A stretch of DNA of 64,000 bases, from the NCBI GenBank assembly GCA_029261355.1, contig JAJDBM010000070.1, positions 1 through 64,000 of the forward strand. The letters are read 5' to 3'. Under the pieces are notes generated by a model that ran no database searches, was not told where the DNA came from, and was given only the letters and a program-made list of their open reading frames with translations. This DNA comes from Nitrospirales bacterium (lineage in GTDB: Bacteria; Nitrospirota; Nitrospiria; Nitrospirales; UBA8639). The position numbers and the translations under genes are program-made. Below are positions 18,345 through 27,575 of the stretch, piece after piece (within the stretch, counting starts at the first letter, position 1; the number at the start of each line of letters is the position of its first letter).

Positions 18345-18888
18345 AGTTTGGATTGACGTTCTTCGATGCGTTGTGCGTAGAGATCTTGGCGAGGAAATGA
18401 TATGTGCTATTCAGCCGGAAGGAATCTCTCAGGAGTTGACCTGTGGCTACGTTTCTACCCGTATTCATCTAAGCAACGCTTATGCCATCACTTGAAAATT
18501 TTGAGTATTTGAAATACCTCAATCTTTATAGGTGGAATTAACAGTGAAAAGGAAGCCATAAGAGAGGACGCATCTTCCCGAACAAGAAGAGAGCGAATAC
18601 AGATATCTCATGTTGCGCGTTATCGCACTTTGGTACGTAGGGGGTATGTGATATTTTTCATGGATTCATGATGAGAGACGCATGGACTAATTTTTTGATC
18701 TTGCCCATTATTGTCTAGATGTTTTTTCCAAGAGATCTCCTTCCTTGCCCACTTTCGAGCCTACTTAGTTGGGGAACATTGCTACATATTACAATGCCAG
18801 GGCGTCGCCATTCTCCCCACTCTCGGATGGTATGCTTCTCTAATCAATGGAATTTATTGTTGATCTAACTGTGCAGGTCGTGGTTATT
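18345..18888. other. Non-coding region of about 540 bp
   Basis: No gene is visible. It separates the divergent carbonic anhydrase gene and the receiver gene and must carry the promoter of the former. Confidence 0.4.
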
Positions 18889-18904
18889 TTGGCATTGGTG
18901 TTGC
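18889..18904 (+). promoter_or_regulatory. Sigma-54-type promoter
   Basis: TTGGCATTGGTGTTGC matches the -24/-12 pattern: GG and GC separated by exactly 10 nt, with TGGCA and TTGC blocks. It lies about 40-70 bp before the receiver gene and would start transcription near 18916. The following genes encode a receiver and the remnant of a sigma-54 activator, which supports the assignment. Confidence 0.55.
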
Positions 18905-18940
18905 TATTGGTAAAAGGGAGTACGATCAAATTCGACTGTC

Positions 18941-19375
18941 ATGTTATTAAATATCGGGTCTTCTTCAGTAACAATGGATCGGTCTGCATGTACCATCTTG
19001 GTGGTTGATGATGATCAGGCTATGAGAAGCCTGCTTGTCGATGAATTAAGTGACAGTGGGTGTCAGGTCATTGAGTCGATTGATGGACATGCCGCTCTTT
19101 CCGAGGTGAAGACTCGTCCTCCAAACTTTATTATTACGGACTTAAAAATGCCTGGAGGCGGGTTTGAGTATCTTCAAGAATTAATGACTATCGTTCCACA
19201 TTGTCCGATTATTTTGATTTCTGCCTTTGGAGATTCGCAAACGAAAATTCAGGCTCTGTCATACGGAGTGACAGCCTATTTTGATAAGCCTGTACGTGTT
19301 GCAGACCTCAAGTCGGCCCTTCAGGAATTATGTCCATTTTTCAAGGCGAATACCTGCCAGAACACGATAGTCTGA
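18941..19375 (+). CDS. Single-domain response regulator (receiver)
   Basis: A 144-residue CheY-like receiver: the acidic pocket in ILVVDDDQAMRSLL, the phospho-acceptor Asp in NFIITDLKMPGG, the Ser of LISAFGD and the Lys of AYFDKPVRVADL. There is no output domain. The start is either 18941 or 18974 (ATGGATCGG); neither has a good ribosome binding site. It is followed at 32 bp by the remains of an NtrC-type activator, so the pair may once have been one two-component regulator or a receiver working with that activator. A sigma-54-type promoter precedes it. Confidence 0.8.
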   Translation: MLLNIGSSSVTMDRSACTILVVDDDQAMRSLLVDELSDSGCQVIESIDGHAALSEVKTRPPNFIITDLKMPGGGFEYLQELMTIVPHCPIILISAFGDSQTKIQALSYGVTAYFDKPVRVADLKSALQELCPFFKANTCQNTIV

Positions 19376-19406
19376 ATTACCTCAGTTTTAAAAAAGGTGA
19401 ATAAGG

Positions 19407-20294
19407 ATGGCCGGATCGTTAGTACAGAAGCAACCTGAAGATGATCATATTCTATCGTCACGATTGGAGGGACTGATACTTCTCGCGAGTCGCCTCTCTG
19501 GGCCTGTGATTGTTTTTGACCTCAACTTACAGCTCATCTATGCGAATGCTCGAGCAGAGAAATTTAGTGTTTCTTGTCCACTTTTGATGAACGCTGCCTC
19601 TTTTTCGCAGCATCTCACTTCACATTCTCAAGAGTCGTGTACCATTTCTAAAAGGCTGAAGGAGGGACGATTTTCTTGGATGAAATTGCAGATACCCCTC
19701 TGGCTTTTCAGGGCAAATTTCTTCGGGTCTTGCAAGAAGGAGAAGTGAAGCTCGTTGGTGGTAATCGTAGCATTAAGGTTAATGTTCGAGTCATTTCAGC
19801 AAGTCATCAATCTCTCATCGTCCTCATTCATAATCAAGCCTTTCGTTCGGATTTGCATTACCGTCTTGCCCTTGGTTGTTCATACTTTGAGAAATCGGCA
19901 AGGCGATATTCCTCTTCTCGTCCATCATTTCCTCAAAGTGTCTTGTCGGAAAAATGAACGAGTAGGAGTATCCATTCCATTAGAGACTTTGGAGGCGTTG
20001 GTTCATTACGATTGGCCAGGAAACGTTCGTGAATTAGAAACCGTTATTGAGCGCGCCGTGGCCATTGGTCATCGTCAGGAACTCACGCTTCAAGATGTAC
20101 TTGGAGACCAACAGTAGCTCACTGAAAATTCCGATCTTGCCTCAAGAAGTAAGGCGGCTCGACATGCCGTTGAAAAACAGGAAATTCTTAAAGCTCTTCA
20201 AGATACGAAGGGTGATAAAACTCGAGCCGCTCGTCAACTCAAAATCAGTCGTGCCCATCTTTACAATAAACTCAAATCCTTTCAGATTCTCTAA
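19407..20294 (+). pseudogene. Decayed NtrC-family sigma-54 activator
   Basis: The pieces of a sigma-54-dependent activator are present in order but broken. The first frame (19407-) gives a PAS-like N terminus with VIVFDLNLQLIYANARAEKF. After an internal deletion that removes the Walker A and GAFTGA part, another frame gives FLDEIADTPLAFQGKFLRV and VRVISASHQ. A third frame gives DIPLLVHHFL and HYDWPGNVRELETVIERAV, then an in-frame TAG at 20115-20117 followed by a Fis-type helix-turn-helix (TRAARQLKISRAHLYNKLK). With a deletion, two frameshifts and a stop it cannot make a functional ATPase. Confidence 0.85.
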
Positions 20295-20402
20295 TCCCAC
20301 CATTTGCCCCCTTTTGCCACAAACGAGCCAATCGTCTGTCTAAAAAAATAGACGCCGTAAGTGCTTGTTTCTTTTAGTTATTTAATATTTCACCTTTGGG
20401 AG

Positions 20403-20425
20403 AACGAAAACTTTAGATTTTCGTT
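20403..20425. other. Small hairpin
   Basis: AACGAAAA and TTTTCGTT form a perfect 8-bp inverted repeat around a 7-nt loop, about 110 bp after the decayed activator. There is no T-run, so it is not a typical terminator; it could be an operator or processing site. Confidence 0.4.
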
Positions 20426-20542
20426 AAAGAGCAACATTCGGAATGTAGCAATGATAGGCAGCTAGAATTCCTATGGGTAGGGCCGATCATGAGGGGGCCT
20501 CATATAATTTCAAAAATGGCATCAAGGTTGCTGTATAGATCC

Positions 20543-20623
20543 AGTGTCGGTGAAGGAACCGGGTATGATGGACCGGCCTCCTGAGTGCCCAAGCCTCCTT
20601 TTTGGACTCCCTTCACCGACACT
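20543..20623 (+). ncRNA. Predicted three-way-junction RNA element upstream of the multicopper oxidase
   Basis: A perfect 14-bp closing stem, AGTGTCGGTGAAGG (20543-20556) pairing with CCTTCACCGACACT (20610-20623), encloses 53 nt that can fold into two further hairpins: CCGG-N10-CCGG (20560-20577) and GAGT..CCAA...TTGG-ACTC (about 20583-20609) with a pyrimidine-rich loop. This gives a compact 81-nt three-way junction. It lies 140 bp before the oxidase start in a stretch without genes. It may be a cis-regulatory RNA or small RNA; a mobile miniature element is the main alternative, though no target-site duplication is seen. Confidence 0.5.
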
Positions 20624-20763
20624 ATTTAGCAAACTCAAGAAGGGTAATTAGGATAAATGAACCTATCGAGTCATGTGGGAAAACGCGAGAATAATTTAGT
20701 TTGTCTGTCAAGAATGATTTGTCGTCTTGATCTATTTATTAAAATACATAAGGAGGCAGTTGA

Positions 20764-23700
20764 ATGGTAACGCGAACAGGTCACTCGTTTCGTGCACGGT
20801 GGTTGCTCGGAGCTTTGGGTGGAGCGCTCCTTTTGGGAGCACCGTCTATGGGTTTGGCCCAAGAAACATCTTCGAACATCCATCCTGTGGCCATGAGCCA
20901 AAAGAATAAGGGATGGGCGGAAAGATTAAAGGGGCAAACGATTGTTGAAAATTCAGTAGAAGGTCGGGCTGAACGTTCCGCGCTGGTTGAACTTCAACAT
21001 GAGCGTCTGATGCAGCAGATGCAAAAAGAAGCGGGGCATGAAAAACACAATACGGGTGCCTACAACTCTATGTCGATGATGCATCAATATGGTGCTGGAC
21101 CAGCCAATGGCTTGCTGGCCTCAACGACTGGTGTTGAACCGGTATCCGGTCAGGGGGGGCTGTGCCCAACGACTGCGCCAGTCAAAAAATATGATATTTC
21201 AGCCATAAATGCTGAAATTTCATTGAATCAATGGCTGGATTATTATCCTGGGTATATGTACGCGCTGACAGAGAATATCGAGAAGATTCGAGAAGAAGAA
21301 GCCAAGAATGCGGCTGCCAGAGAGACCGAAGGCCATAGTGATCCAGGTGGAGTGAAAAATGGCATTCAGGATCAATGGATTCAACCTCTCGTGATTCGGG
21401 GCAATCAGGGAGATTGCGTGAAGATCACACTGCGAAACAAATTAGAATTTGGTGAAGATGTCAGCCTACATATTAATGGATCAGACATGGTGATGAGTAA
21501 AACGGGGAATCCAGCTCTCACCACCAATCCCGAATCAATTGCTGAAGGGCCTGGTGAAGATGCTGAGGAAGGGACTGAAGGCCAGTCAATTGACATGGAG
21601 TGGTATATCCACCCCGATGCGCAAGAAGGTGCCAAGCAATTTCATACATTTAGCAATGACCGTGAATTAACGGTTATGGGTATGTTCGGTGTCTTTGTTG
21701 TTGAACCTCGGGGTTCCAAGTATTGGGAGCCTTTAGGAACAGGTGCTGCCACAGAGGCTCCAAGTGGTTGGCAAGTGATGATTGATAATGGGACTGGACC
21801 CGACTTCCGAGAGTTTGTCTTGATTTATCATGAAGTGGGTGACGAGGCCTTTCGTCCCGTCAATAAACATGGTGATTTCCTACCTCAAAGAGATCCTCTC
21901 TCTGATGCCTATCGTCCAGGTGCACGTGCTTTGAATTATCGTAGTGAGCCATTTGGCATTAACAATATGCATGTGCAGCATGAATATTTTGGGTTTGAAG
22001 ATGAATCGATGGCCTATAGTTCCTATACCTTTGGAGATGCGGCGCCAACGATTCCACGAAGTTACTTAGGCGATCCTGCAAAGTTCCGTATCGTCCACGG
22101 CGGATCGGAAGTGTTTCATTCACACCATCCGCATGGTGGTTCCATTCGTTGGCAGCGAAGTCCGCGAGCGACGCAAATGCCCGTGTGGAATACTGGTCAA
22201 AATGGTCCAGTGAAATATCCTATTATCCGAACGAAGTCGGATCGTGTTGATGTCGAAGTCATTGGGCCCTCAGAGGCCTTGGATTTAGAGACAGAATGTG
22301 GTTCTGGTCTGTGTCAATGGTTGGCTGGAGACTTTCTCTTTCATTGCCACGTTGCGCATCATTATGTTGCGGGGATGTGGGGTTATTGGAGAGTGTATAA
22401 CACCATGCAAGTGCCTGGTGTTCAAAATGATGTCATGGCGCCGTTGCGCGAACTCCCTGATCGTCTCGGCCGTATTCACAAGCCAGTGACCTCAGACCAG
22501 TTAGTTGGGAATACCGTTAATTGGTTTGGTGATCAATTTAAGATCGTTGGTTCTGGAAAGAGTGACTGGAAAGCCAGTCCTGCTGTGGTGAATATCAACG
22601 ACTGGGTTGAAATGCAGTTGAGCAATCAAGGGATTCCTGGACATAAGGATGATGAATTGGGTCAGCTCAAAGCGTATGATGCGACCGTCATGGATTGGGT
22701 CTGGGACGGTAAGAAAGCCATGAGTGAAAAAGAGCCAACGATTGGTGAAAATCCCAAGTACCATCCTGAGTGGCAAGGGTATACACCTGGTGAGCGACGA
22801 GCCATTTGGTTTGAACCGTCGACCGGGAAAGTGGCCTGGCCATGGTTGACTCCTCACTTTGGAAAACGAGTGCCATTTTCTAATGATCATAATCCAGCAC
22901 CTTGGTTGGAAATGATCAGATTAAATGATGATGGAACGCGCTCAGTTGTACCGGCAAAAGCTGGAGAAAATGGAAATTGGAGCCTGTGTCCGGATCGTGC
23001 TGGAACCCAGGATTACAATGTTCATTTCATTAAACTTCCTATTGAGTTATCAGCAGCAGATGGTGATCAAGAAGCCATCGTTGATCCGAATGGTCTCTTG
23101 TATGTCGTGCATGATGAAGAAGAGGAAGTTCGGGCGAATAATGACAAAAAGTTTCCGTTGGTCGTCCGAGCCAATATTTATGACTGCATTGATTGGACGT
23201 TGACCAGTGAATGGTTGGATGATGACATCACAAACTTCCAATCCTCAAAAATTAATACACACTTTCACTTTTTCCAATTTGATAATCAGGCCTCAGATGG
23301 TGTGATTTCCGGATTTTCGTATGAACAATCCATGCGACCCTTTACGCAGTTCAAGAAGGATAAAGAAAAAGGGTTACCAGTACCTATGAATGCGAAAGTG
23401 ACTAAAGCCTCGAAATCAGGTGACACCACGCTTGAGGTATCGAATGCCAAGCAATATCATGTTGGGATTCCGATTCTTATTGGTGCCGATAATGTTAAAG
23501 GTCAGGAAGTGAAGCGTATTATCAAAATTAATGGGAATTCTTTAACCTTAGCTTCAGCATTAGAAAACAGTCATCCAGTTGACGATATTGTGACTGTTGA
23601 ATATGTACGGCAACGGTTTTGGGTTGATTCAGATGTCGGAAGTGTCTTTTGGCATGATCATGCTTTTGGTGGGACGACTTGGCCACATGGGGCGGTTGGA

Positions 23701-25671
23701 ACCATGATTGCCGAACCATTTGGTTCAACATGGCATGATCCTGTCACGGGTGAACCAATTCGAACCGGACCGGTGGCTGATATTCATGCCACTGAACGAG
23801 TTGGACATGATGTTGCCGGGAGTTTCCGTGAACTCATGGTGCATATCATGGATACAGTTCCACATACTGTGAATATTGTGACGGCTGGGAATCCTCCTGG
23901 ACAGCCAATAGATGTGGCGTTAGAGGCGGGTCGTACCGTTTCGTTTATTATGCCTCCGAATGACAAAATTAAAATGACCCCGATGCCGTTTTTGAATGGT
24001 GGTACACATACCACTGGAGGGGCCTTGAATTTCCGGGCTGAACCATTCGCGCAACGATTGGCCAATAATCCGGATTCTTCAAAACTGTTTAGCAGTATTG
24101 TTCATGGTGATCCGAGTACTGCGATGGTTCGTGCATATTTGGGAGATGCCGTCGTGATTCGGTTGTTAGATGTGACTATGAATGAAAGCAATGTGTTCAC
24201 GATCTCGGGACATACCTTTTGGTCAGAGCGGTATGCACAGGAAGCCAATCGAAAGAATGCCTTGCACATCGGAATTGCAGAACGATACGACTTAGTCCTT
24301 CCTGAAGCCGGTGGCCCTCGTCATCAATCAGGAGACTATATGTTCTTTAATGGACGAAGTTCGAAATTCTCTGAAGGTGCTTGGGGTATTATGCGAGTGT
24401 TAGATTCACCCGTGAAGGACCTTCAACCCTTGCCGAACAAAGCTTACGGTAAGGAGGGAATGCCGAAACGTTTGCCAATCTGTCCGAAAGAGGCTCCGGT
24501 TAAACATTTCAATGTTGTGGCTATTGACCATCCTGGCATGAGCTTCAATTCGAATGCTCCGGAATCTATTGAAGTGGACTTTGAACGTACGATCGAGCTG
24601 AGGAATCCCGACGCGAAGATCTATGTGTTAGAAGACGAAGTCGCGAAAGTGTCAGCCGACAACCAGCCTATGCCATTAACGTTACGGGCGAATGTTGGTG
24701 ATTGTATTACGGTCAAGCTCACGAATAAGCTGAAAGAAGGGCAAGCCTCTTTCTCAGCATTCGGGTTAGCCTTCGATCCTAAAGATTCTCAAGGGGTCAA
24801 CCTTGGAAATAATCCTGGTGATCAAACAGTCGCCCCTGGGAAGTCTCGTCTTTACACCTACTATGCCGATCCGTTTAATGGTGAAGGGCAGTCGTTGGTG
24901 TGGGATTGGGGGAATGTGTCGATGAATCCTCGTAACGGGTTATTTGGGGGGATTATTGTCGGTCCTAAAGGATCGATCTACCGTCATCCCAAAACCGGTG
25001 CGGATATTTCTCTGAAGAATAGTTGGAATGCCGATGTGATCGTTGATCAAACCATTCAAGGAAATGAAAGCCGTCAGAGTTATCGTGATGTGGCGTTGTA
25101 TTTCCAGGATGAGGACAACATCATTGGAACCAGCTTTATGCCGTATGTTCAGAATGTTGCTGGGTTAACTGGAGTGAATTATCGAGCCGAGCCCTATTTG
25201 TACAGGGAAGAGGCTGGATGTACATTAGGAAAGATGTTCCAACCATGTGAAGTGGATAATCCGCAAGATCCTGCAACCCCGCTTATTGAAGCCCATGCAG
25301 GGGATATGGTTCGCATCCACGTATTTGGTGCGAGTAGTGAGCAAAATGGAATGTTCACTGTTGAGAAGCATGAATGGCCAATTGAACCATTTCTCCCAGG
25401 TGCAGATATGATTAGCACCGTGGAGTTTTCGGGGTCTGAAGGCTTGGATGTTTTCTTACCAAAAGCTGGTGGGAATTGGGCCATGCCAGGTGACTATGTC
25501 TGGAGTAATGGTCGATTACCGTACTCTCAATCAGGACAATGGGGATACTTACGGGTACTTCCCACCAATGATCAGAGAGTTTTACCATTAGTTGGTGCTG
25601 TCTCAGTGGAAAAGATGGCCCAAACTGATGAGGTGGAGTTAATAAAACCAACTCCAGCCTCATTTAAGTAG
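20764..25671 (+). CDS. Giant multicopper oxidase (three repeated two-cupredoxin modules)
   Basis: A 1635-residue exported protein (signal WLLGALGGALLLGAPSMGLAQ), far longer than the 500-600 residues of laccases. All four copper signatures are visible but in permuted order: HSHHPHG (HxxHxH, ~450), HCHVAHHYVAGM (HCHxxxHxxxxM with the type 1 Cys/His/Met, ~527), then HFHFFQ (~830) and HDH in VFWHDHAFGG (~962). Three internal modules repeat the landmarks KYWEPLGTG / TWHDPVTGE / IYRHPKTGA and NYRSEPF / NFRAEPF / NYRAEPY (near 391, 1089 and 1472). A small inserted domain (~878-945) splits the two histidine motifs of module two. Large size and permuted motifs recall MnxG-type Mn(II) oxidases, but the substrate cannot be read from sequence. 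AAGGAGG precedes the ATG; a terminator follows. Confidence 0.9.
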   Translation: MVTRTGHSFRARWLLGALGGALLLGAPSMGLAQETSSNIHPVAMSQKNKGWAERLKGQTIVENSVEGRAERSALVELQHERLMQQMQKEAGHEKHNTGAYNSMSMMHQYGAGPANGLLASTTGVEPVSGQGGLCPTTAPVKKYDISAINAEISLNQWLDYYPGYMYALTENIEKIREEEAKNAAARETEGHSDPGGVKNGIQDQWIQPLVIRGNQGDCVKITLRNKLEFGEDVSLHINGSDMVMSKTGNPALTTNPESIAEGPGEDAEEGTEGQSIDMEWYIHPDAQEGAKQFHTFSNDRELTVMGMFGVFVVEPRGSKYWEPLGTGAATEAPSGWQVMIDNGTGPDFREFVLIYHEVGDEAFRPVNKHGDFLPQRDPLSDAYRPGARALNYRSEPFGINNMHVQHEYFGFEDESMAYSSYTFGDAAPTIPRSYLGDPAKFRIVHGGSEVFHSHHPHGGSIRWQRSPRATQMPVWNTGQNGPVKYPIIRTKSDRVDVEVIGPSEALDLETECGSGLCQWLAGDFLFHCHVAHHYVAGMWGYWRVYNTMQVPGVQNDVMAPLRELPDRLGRIHKPVTSDQLVGNTVNWFGDQFKIVGSGKSDWKASPAVVNINDWVEMQLSNQGIPGHKDDELGQLKAYDATVMDWVWDGKKAMSEKEPTIGENPKYHPEWQGYTPGERRAIWFEPSTGKVAWPWLTPHFGKRVPFSNDHNPAPWLEMIRLNDDGTRSVVPAKAGENGNWSLCPDRAGTQDYNVHFIKLPIELSAADGDQEAIVDPNGLLYVVHDEEEEVRANNDKKFPLVVRANIYDCIDWTLTSEWLDDDITNFQSSKINTHFHFFQFDNQASDGVISGFSYEQSMRPFTQFKKDKEKGLPVPMNAKVTKASKSGDTTLEVSNAKQYHVGIPILIGADNVKGQEVKRIIKINGNSLTLASALENSHPVDDIVTVEYVRQRFWVDSDVGSVFWHDHAFGGTTWPHGAVGTMIAEPFGSTWHDPVTGEPIRTGPVADIHATERVGHDVAGSFRELMVHIMDTVPHTVNIVTAGNPPGQPIDVALEAGRTVSFIMPPNDKIKMTPMPFLNGGTHTTGGALNFRAEPFAQRLANNPDSSKLFSSIVHGDPSTAMVRAYLGDAVVIRLLDVTMNESNVFTISGHTFWSERYAQEANRKNALHIGIAERYDLVLPEAGGPRHQSGDYMFFNGRSSKFSEGAWGIMRVLDSPVKDLQPLPNKAYGKEGMPKRLPICPKEAPVKHFNVVAIDHPGMSFNSNAPESIEVDFERTIELRNPDAKIYVLEDEVAKVSADNQPMPLTLRANVGDCITVKLTNKLKEGQASFSAFGLAFDPKDSQGVNLGNNPGDQTVAPGKSRLYTYYADPFNGEGQSLVWDWGNVSMNPRNGLFGGIIVGPKGSIYRHPKTGADISLKNSWNADVIVDQTIQGNESRQSYRDVALYFQDEDNIIGTSFMPYVQNVAGLTGVNYRAEPYLYREEAGCTLGKMFQPCEVDNPQDPATPLIEAHAGDMVRIHVFGASSEQNGMFTVEKHEWPIEPFLPGADMISTVEFSGSEGLDVFLPKAGGNWAMPGDYVWSNGRLPYSQSGQWGYLRVLPTNDQRVLPLVGAVSVEKMAQTDEVELIKPTPASFK

Positions 25672-25798
25672 GGAAAGAGAAACCGGACAGGGTTATTGTT
25701 GAACCCAAGGTCTGACATAGCATACGAGAGTATCACCAATGTCAGGAATCATGTGGAACGGCTTTAACTTCTTTCATACAGGTTCCGGTGTGATAAAT

Positions 25799-25829
25799 GG
25801 GGGAGCCAGAATGGCTCCCCCGTTTTTTT
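25799..25829 (+). terminator. Intrinsic terminator of the multicopper oxidase gene
   Basis: GGGGGAGCCA-GAA-TGGCTCCCCC forms a perfect 10-bp stem with a 3-nt loop, followed by G and seven T. It ends the oxidase transcript before the next gene at 25899. Confidence 0.95.
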
Positions 25830-25898
25830 ATAAAAGAGAATAGTCTCCTGGAATAGGCTGTAAGGAGGCGTAATGACTGTAGGAGTCAGGAGGGTCTA

Positions 25899-26810
25899 AT
25901 GAGACGGTTCGTCTATTTAGTGGCACTCATCGGTTATCTAGGGTGGTGGCCCCAGTTTGCTATGGCTCAATATAAAGAGATTATTGTAGAAAATAGTGGA
26001 TCGCTTTCTGGTGAGGTGACGTTCCTTGGAGATCTTCCGAATCCCAAAGGCTATAATCTCGTGAGTTTTCCAGACCCTGTTTTTTGCGGGAGAATATCTA
26101 CTGGCACGGGCTGGCGGTTACTTCAGCCATTTCAAATAGGTAAGGAAGGTCAATTTCAAAATGTGGTTATTTATATTGAGGGAATTGAACAAGGGAAGAA
26201 ATTTGATTATACCCCGCCACAAATTGAAGCCATTGATTGTAAATTTTCTCCATATATCACGGTGGTTCGTGATAGACAGGAAGTGAAAGTCGTTAACATG
26301 GATCCGGTTATGCATGACATTCAAGCCTATGAAACATCGAAATTTGGGGCACGCGTTCTGTTTAATTTGCCTTTGCCTGTCAGTTCGAAACTCAGAAAAG
26401 ACGACTTGATGAAAGGCAAGAAAGTGAAAAATCGAGCTGGACGGGTCGTGAGTCCAAAAATAAAAATGAAAAAAGGTCGTAACATTTTTGCCATGCAATG
26501 TGGTTTTCATCCCTATATGGAAAGTTGGGGAATTGCTATGGATTCTCCCTATTTCGCGTTAAGCGATAACAATGGGACGTTTCAAATTGGAGAGATTCCA
26601 CCTGGTACGTATCAAGTGGTGGTGTGGCATCCCATGGTTCAACAGGAAGTGACCGTGACGATTAAATCAGGCGAGACGACCCATCTCCCATTAGAGTTTG
26701 ATGCTCCTCAAGGGCGTCTCTATGCGAATGAAGCTCAAAAAAATACACGATTTGGGATGGAGTTATTAGGTGATTCGAAAATTGTTCCTTCCGTTGAGCT
26801 TCAGCAGTAG
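25899..26810 (+). CDS. Secreted cupredoxin-like / carboxypeptidase-regulatory-domain protein
   Basis: A 303-residue exported protein (signal ending in PQFAMA). The N-terminal part GSLSGEVTFLGDLPNPKG resembles a methanol-dehydrogenase-associated or plastocyanin-like beta sandwich. The middle VVRDRQEVKVVNMDPVMHDIQAYE and the later MQCGFHPYMESWG supply His, Cys, His and Met arranged like a type 1 copper site. The end has the carboxypeptidase-regulatory-like fold, with NGTFQIGEIPPGTYQVVVWHP. It probably is a periplasmic copper or redox partner of the adjacent multicopper oxidase, although a terminator separates the two genes. The start follows AGGAGGGTCTA. Confidence 0.75.
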   Translation: MRRFVYLVALIGYLGWWPQFAMAQYKEIIVENSGSLSGEVTFLGDLPNPKGYNLVSFPDPVFCGRISTGTGWRLLQPFQIGKEGQFQNVVIYIEGIEQGKKFDYTPPQIEAIDCKFSPYITVVRDRQEVKVVNMDPVMHDIQAYETSKFGARVLFNLPLPVSSKLRKDDLMKGKKVKNRAGRVVSPKIKMKKGRNIFAMQCGFHPYMESWGIAMDSPYFALSDNNGTFQIGEIPPGTYQVVVWHPMVQQEVTVTIKSGETTHLPLEFDAPQGRLYANEAQKNTRFGMELLGDSKIVPSVELQQ

Positions 26811-26855
26811 CTTGCGGAGTATTTGTTTCCTTTACATCTAATCAAAGACGTAACG

Positions 26856-27575
26856 ATGAAGATTCCATCAAGGCGGTTGACCTCAGATTGTGAGACCTGT
26901 TCCTGTCAGAAAACGGCAGATGTGTGCAGCCTTACACCAGTGGCTTCTGGAATGTCTCAGCATCTTAAACAAGTCATGATCTGTCGACCTCAACAATTTG
27001 TCTTTTATGAAGGCCATCCTGTTTTGGCTGTCTACGTGTTATGCGAGGGACGACTGAAGTTGACTCGTTCGAGTATCAAAGGCCAACAGCGTGTGGTGAA
27101 AATTGTTGAGCCGGGACAGATTGTCGAGTGGCATATTTATCAAGATTCACCGACTCATCACGCAACCGCAGAAACCCTGGAAGCTTCTAGGATATGCGTG
27201 ATAGACCGTGTGAGTTTTCTGAATTTATTGGAGCATGATGGTCAACTGGCTATTCAAATGCTCAAACTGATGAGTCAAGAAAGAGTGACGGCCTTATCAT
27301 GTGAAGATCAATTAGCATTTAGCAATGCGCGCGAACGGATTGCTGCTTTGCTTGATGATCTCGCCACACGATATGGTACGCTGACGGATGATGGAATTGA
27401 AATTGCCCTCTTGCTCAAACGCGAGGACCTTGCGCAAATGGCTTCCTTGACGATTGAAACGACGGTACGTGTACTCAAAGACTTTGAAGCTAATCATGTT
27501 ATCCGGTTGGATGGACGAAATATCACAATTCGACAAATTGAACGACTGCAAGGTGAAATGAGACCAGTCTGTTAA
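26856..27575 (+). CDS. CRP/FNR-family transcriptional regulator
   Basis: A 239-residue regulator with an N-terminal cyclic-nucleotide-binding-type beta roll (VFYEGHPVLAVYVLCEGRLKLTRS...VKIVEPGQIV) and a C-terminal winged helix with the recognition helix LKREDLAQMASLTIETTVRVLKDFE. The N terminus has clustered cysteines (CETCSCQ then VC), recalling the iron-sulfur ligands of FNR, with one more Cys in VLCEG; that would suggest oxygen or redox sensing. The start at 26856 is used because the earlier TTG at 26823 has no support. It follows the cupredoxin-like gene by 45 bp and may be its co-transcribed regulator. Confidence 0.85.
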   Translation: MKIPSRRLTSDCETCSCQKTADVCSLTPVASGMSQHLKQVMICRPQQFVFYEGHPVLAVYVLCEGRLKLTRSSIKGQQRVVKIVEPGQIVEWHIYQDSPTHHATAETLEASRICVIDRVSFLNLLEHDGQLAIQMLKLMSQERVTALSCEDQLAFSNARERIAALLDDLATRYGTLTDDGIEIALLLKREDLAQMASLTIETTVRVLKDFEANHVIRLDGRNITIRQIERLQGEMRPVC

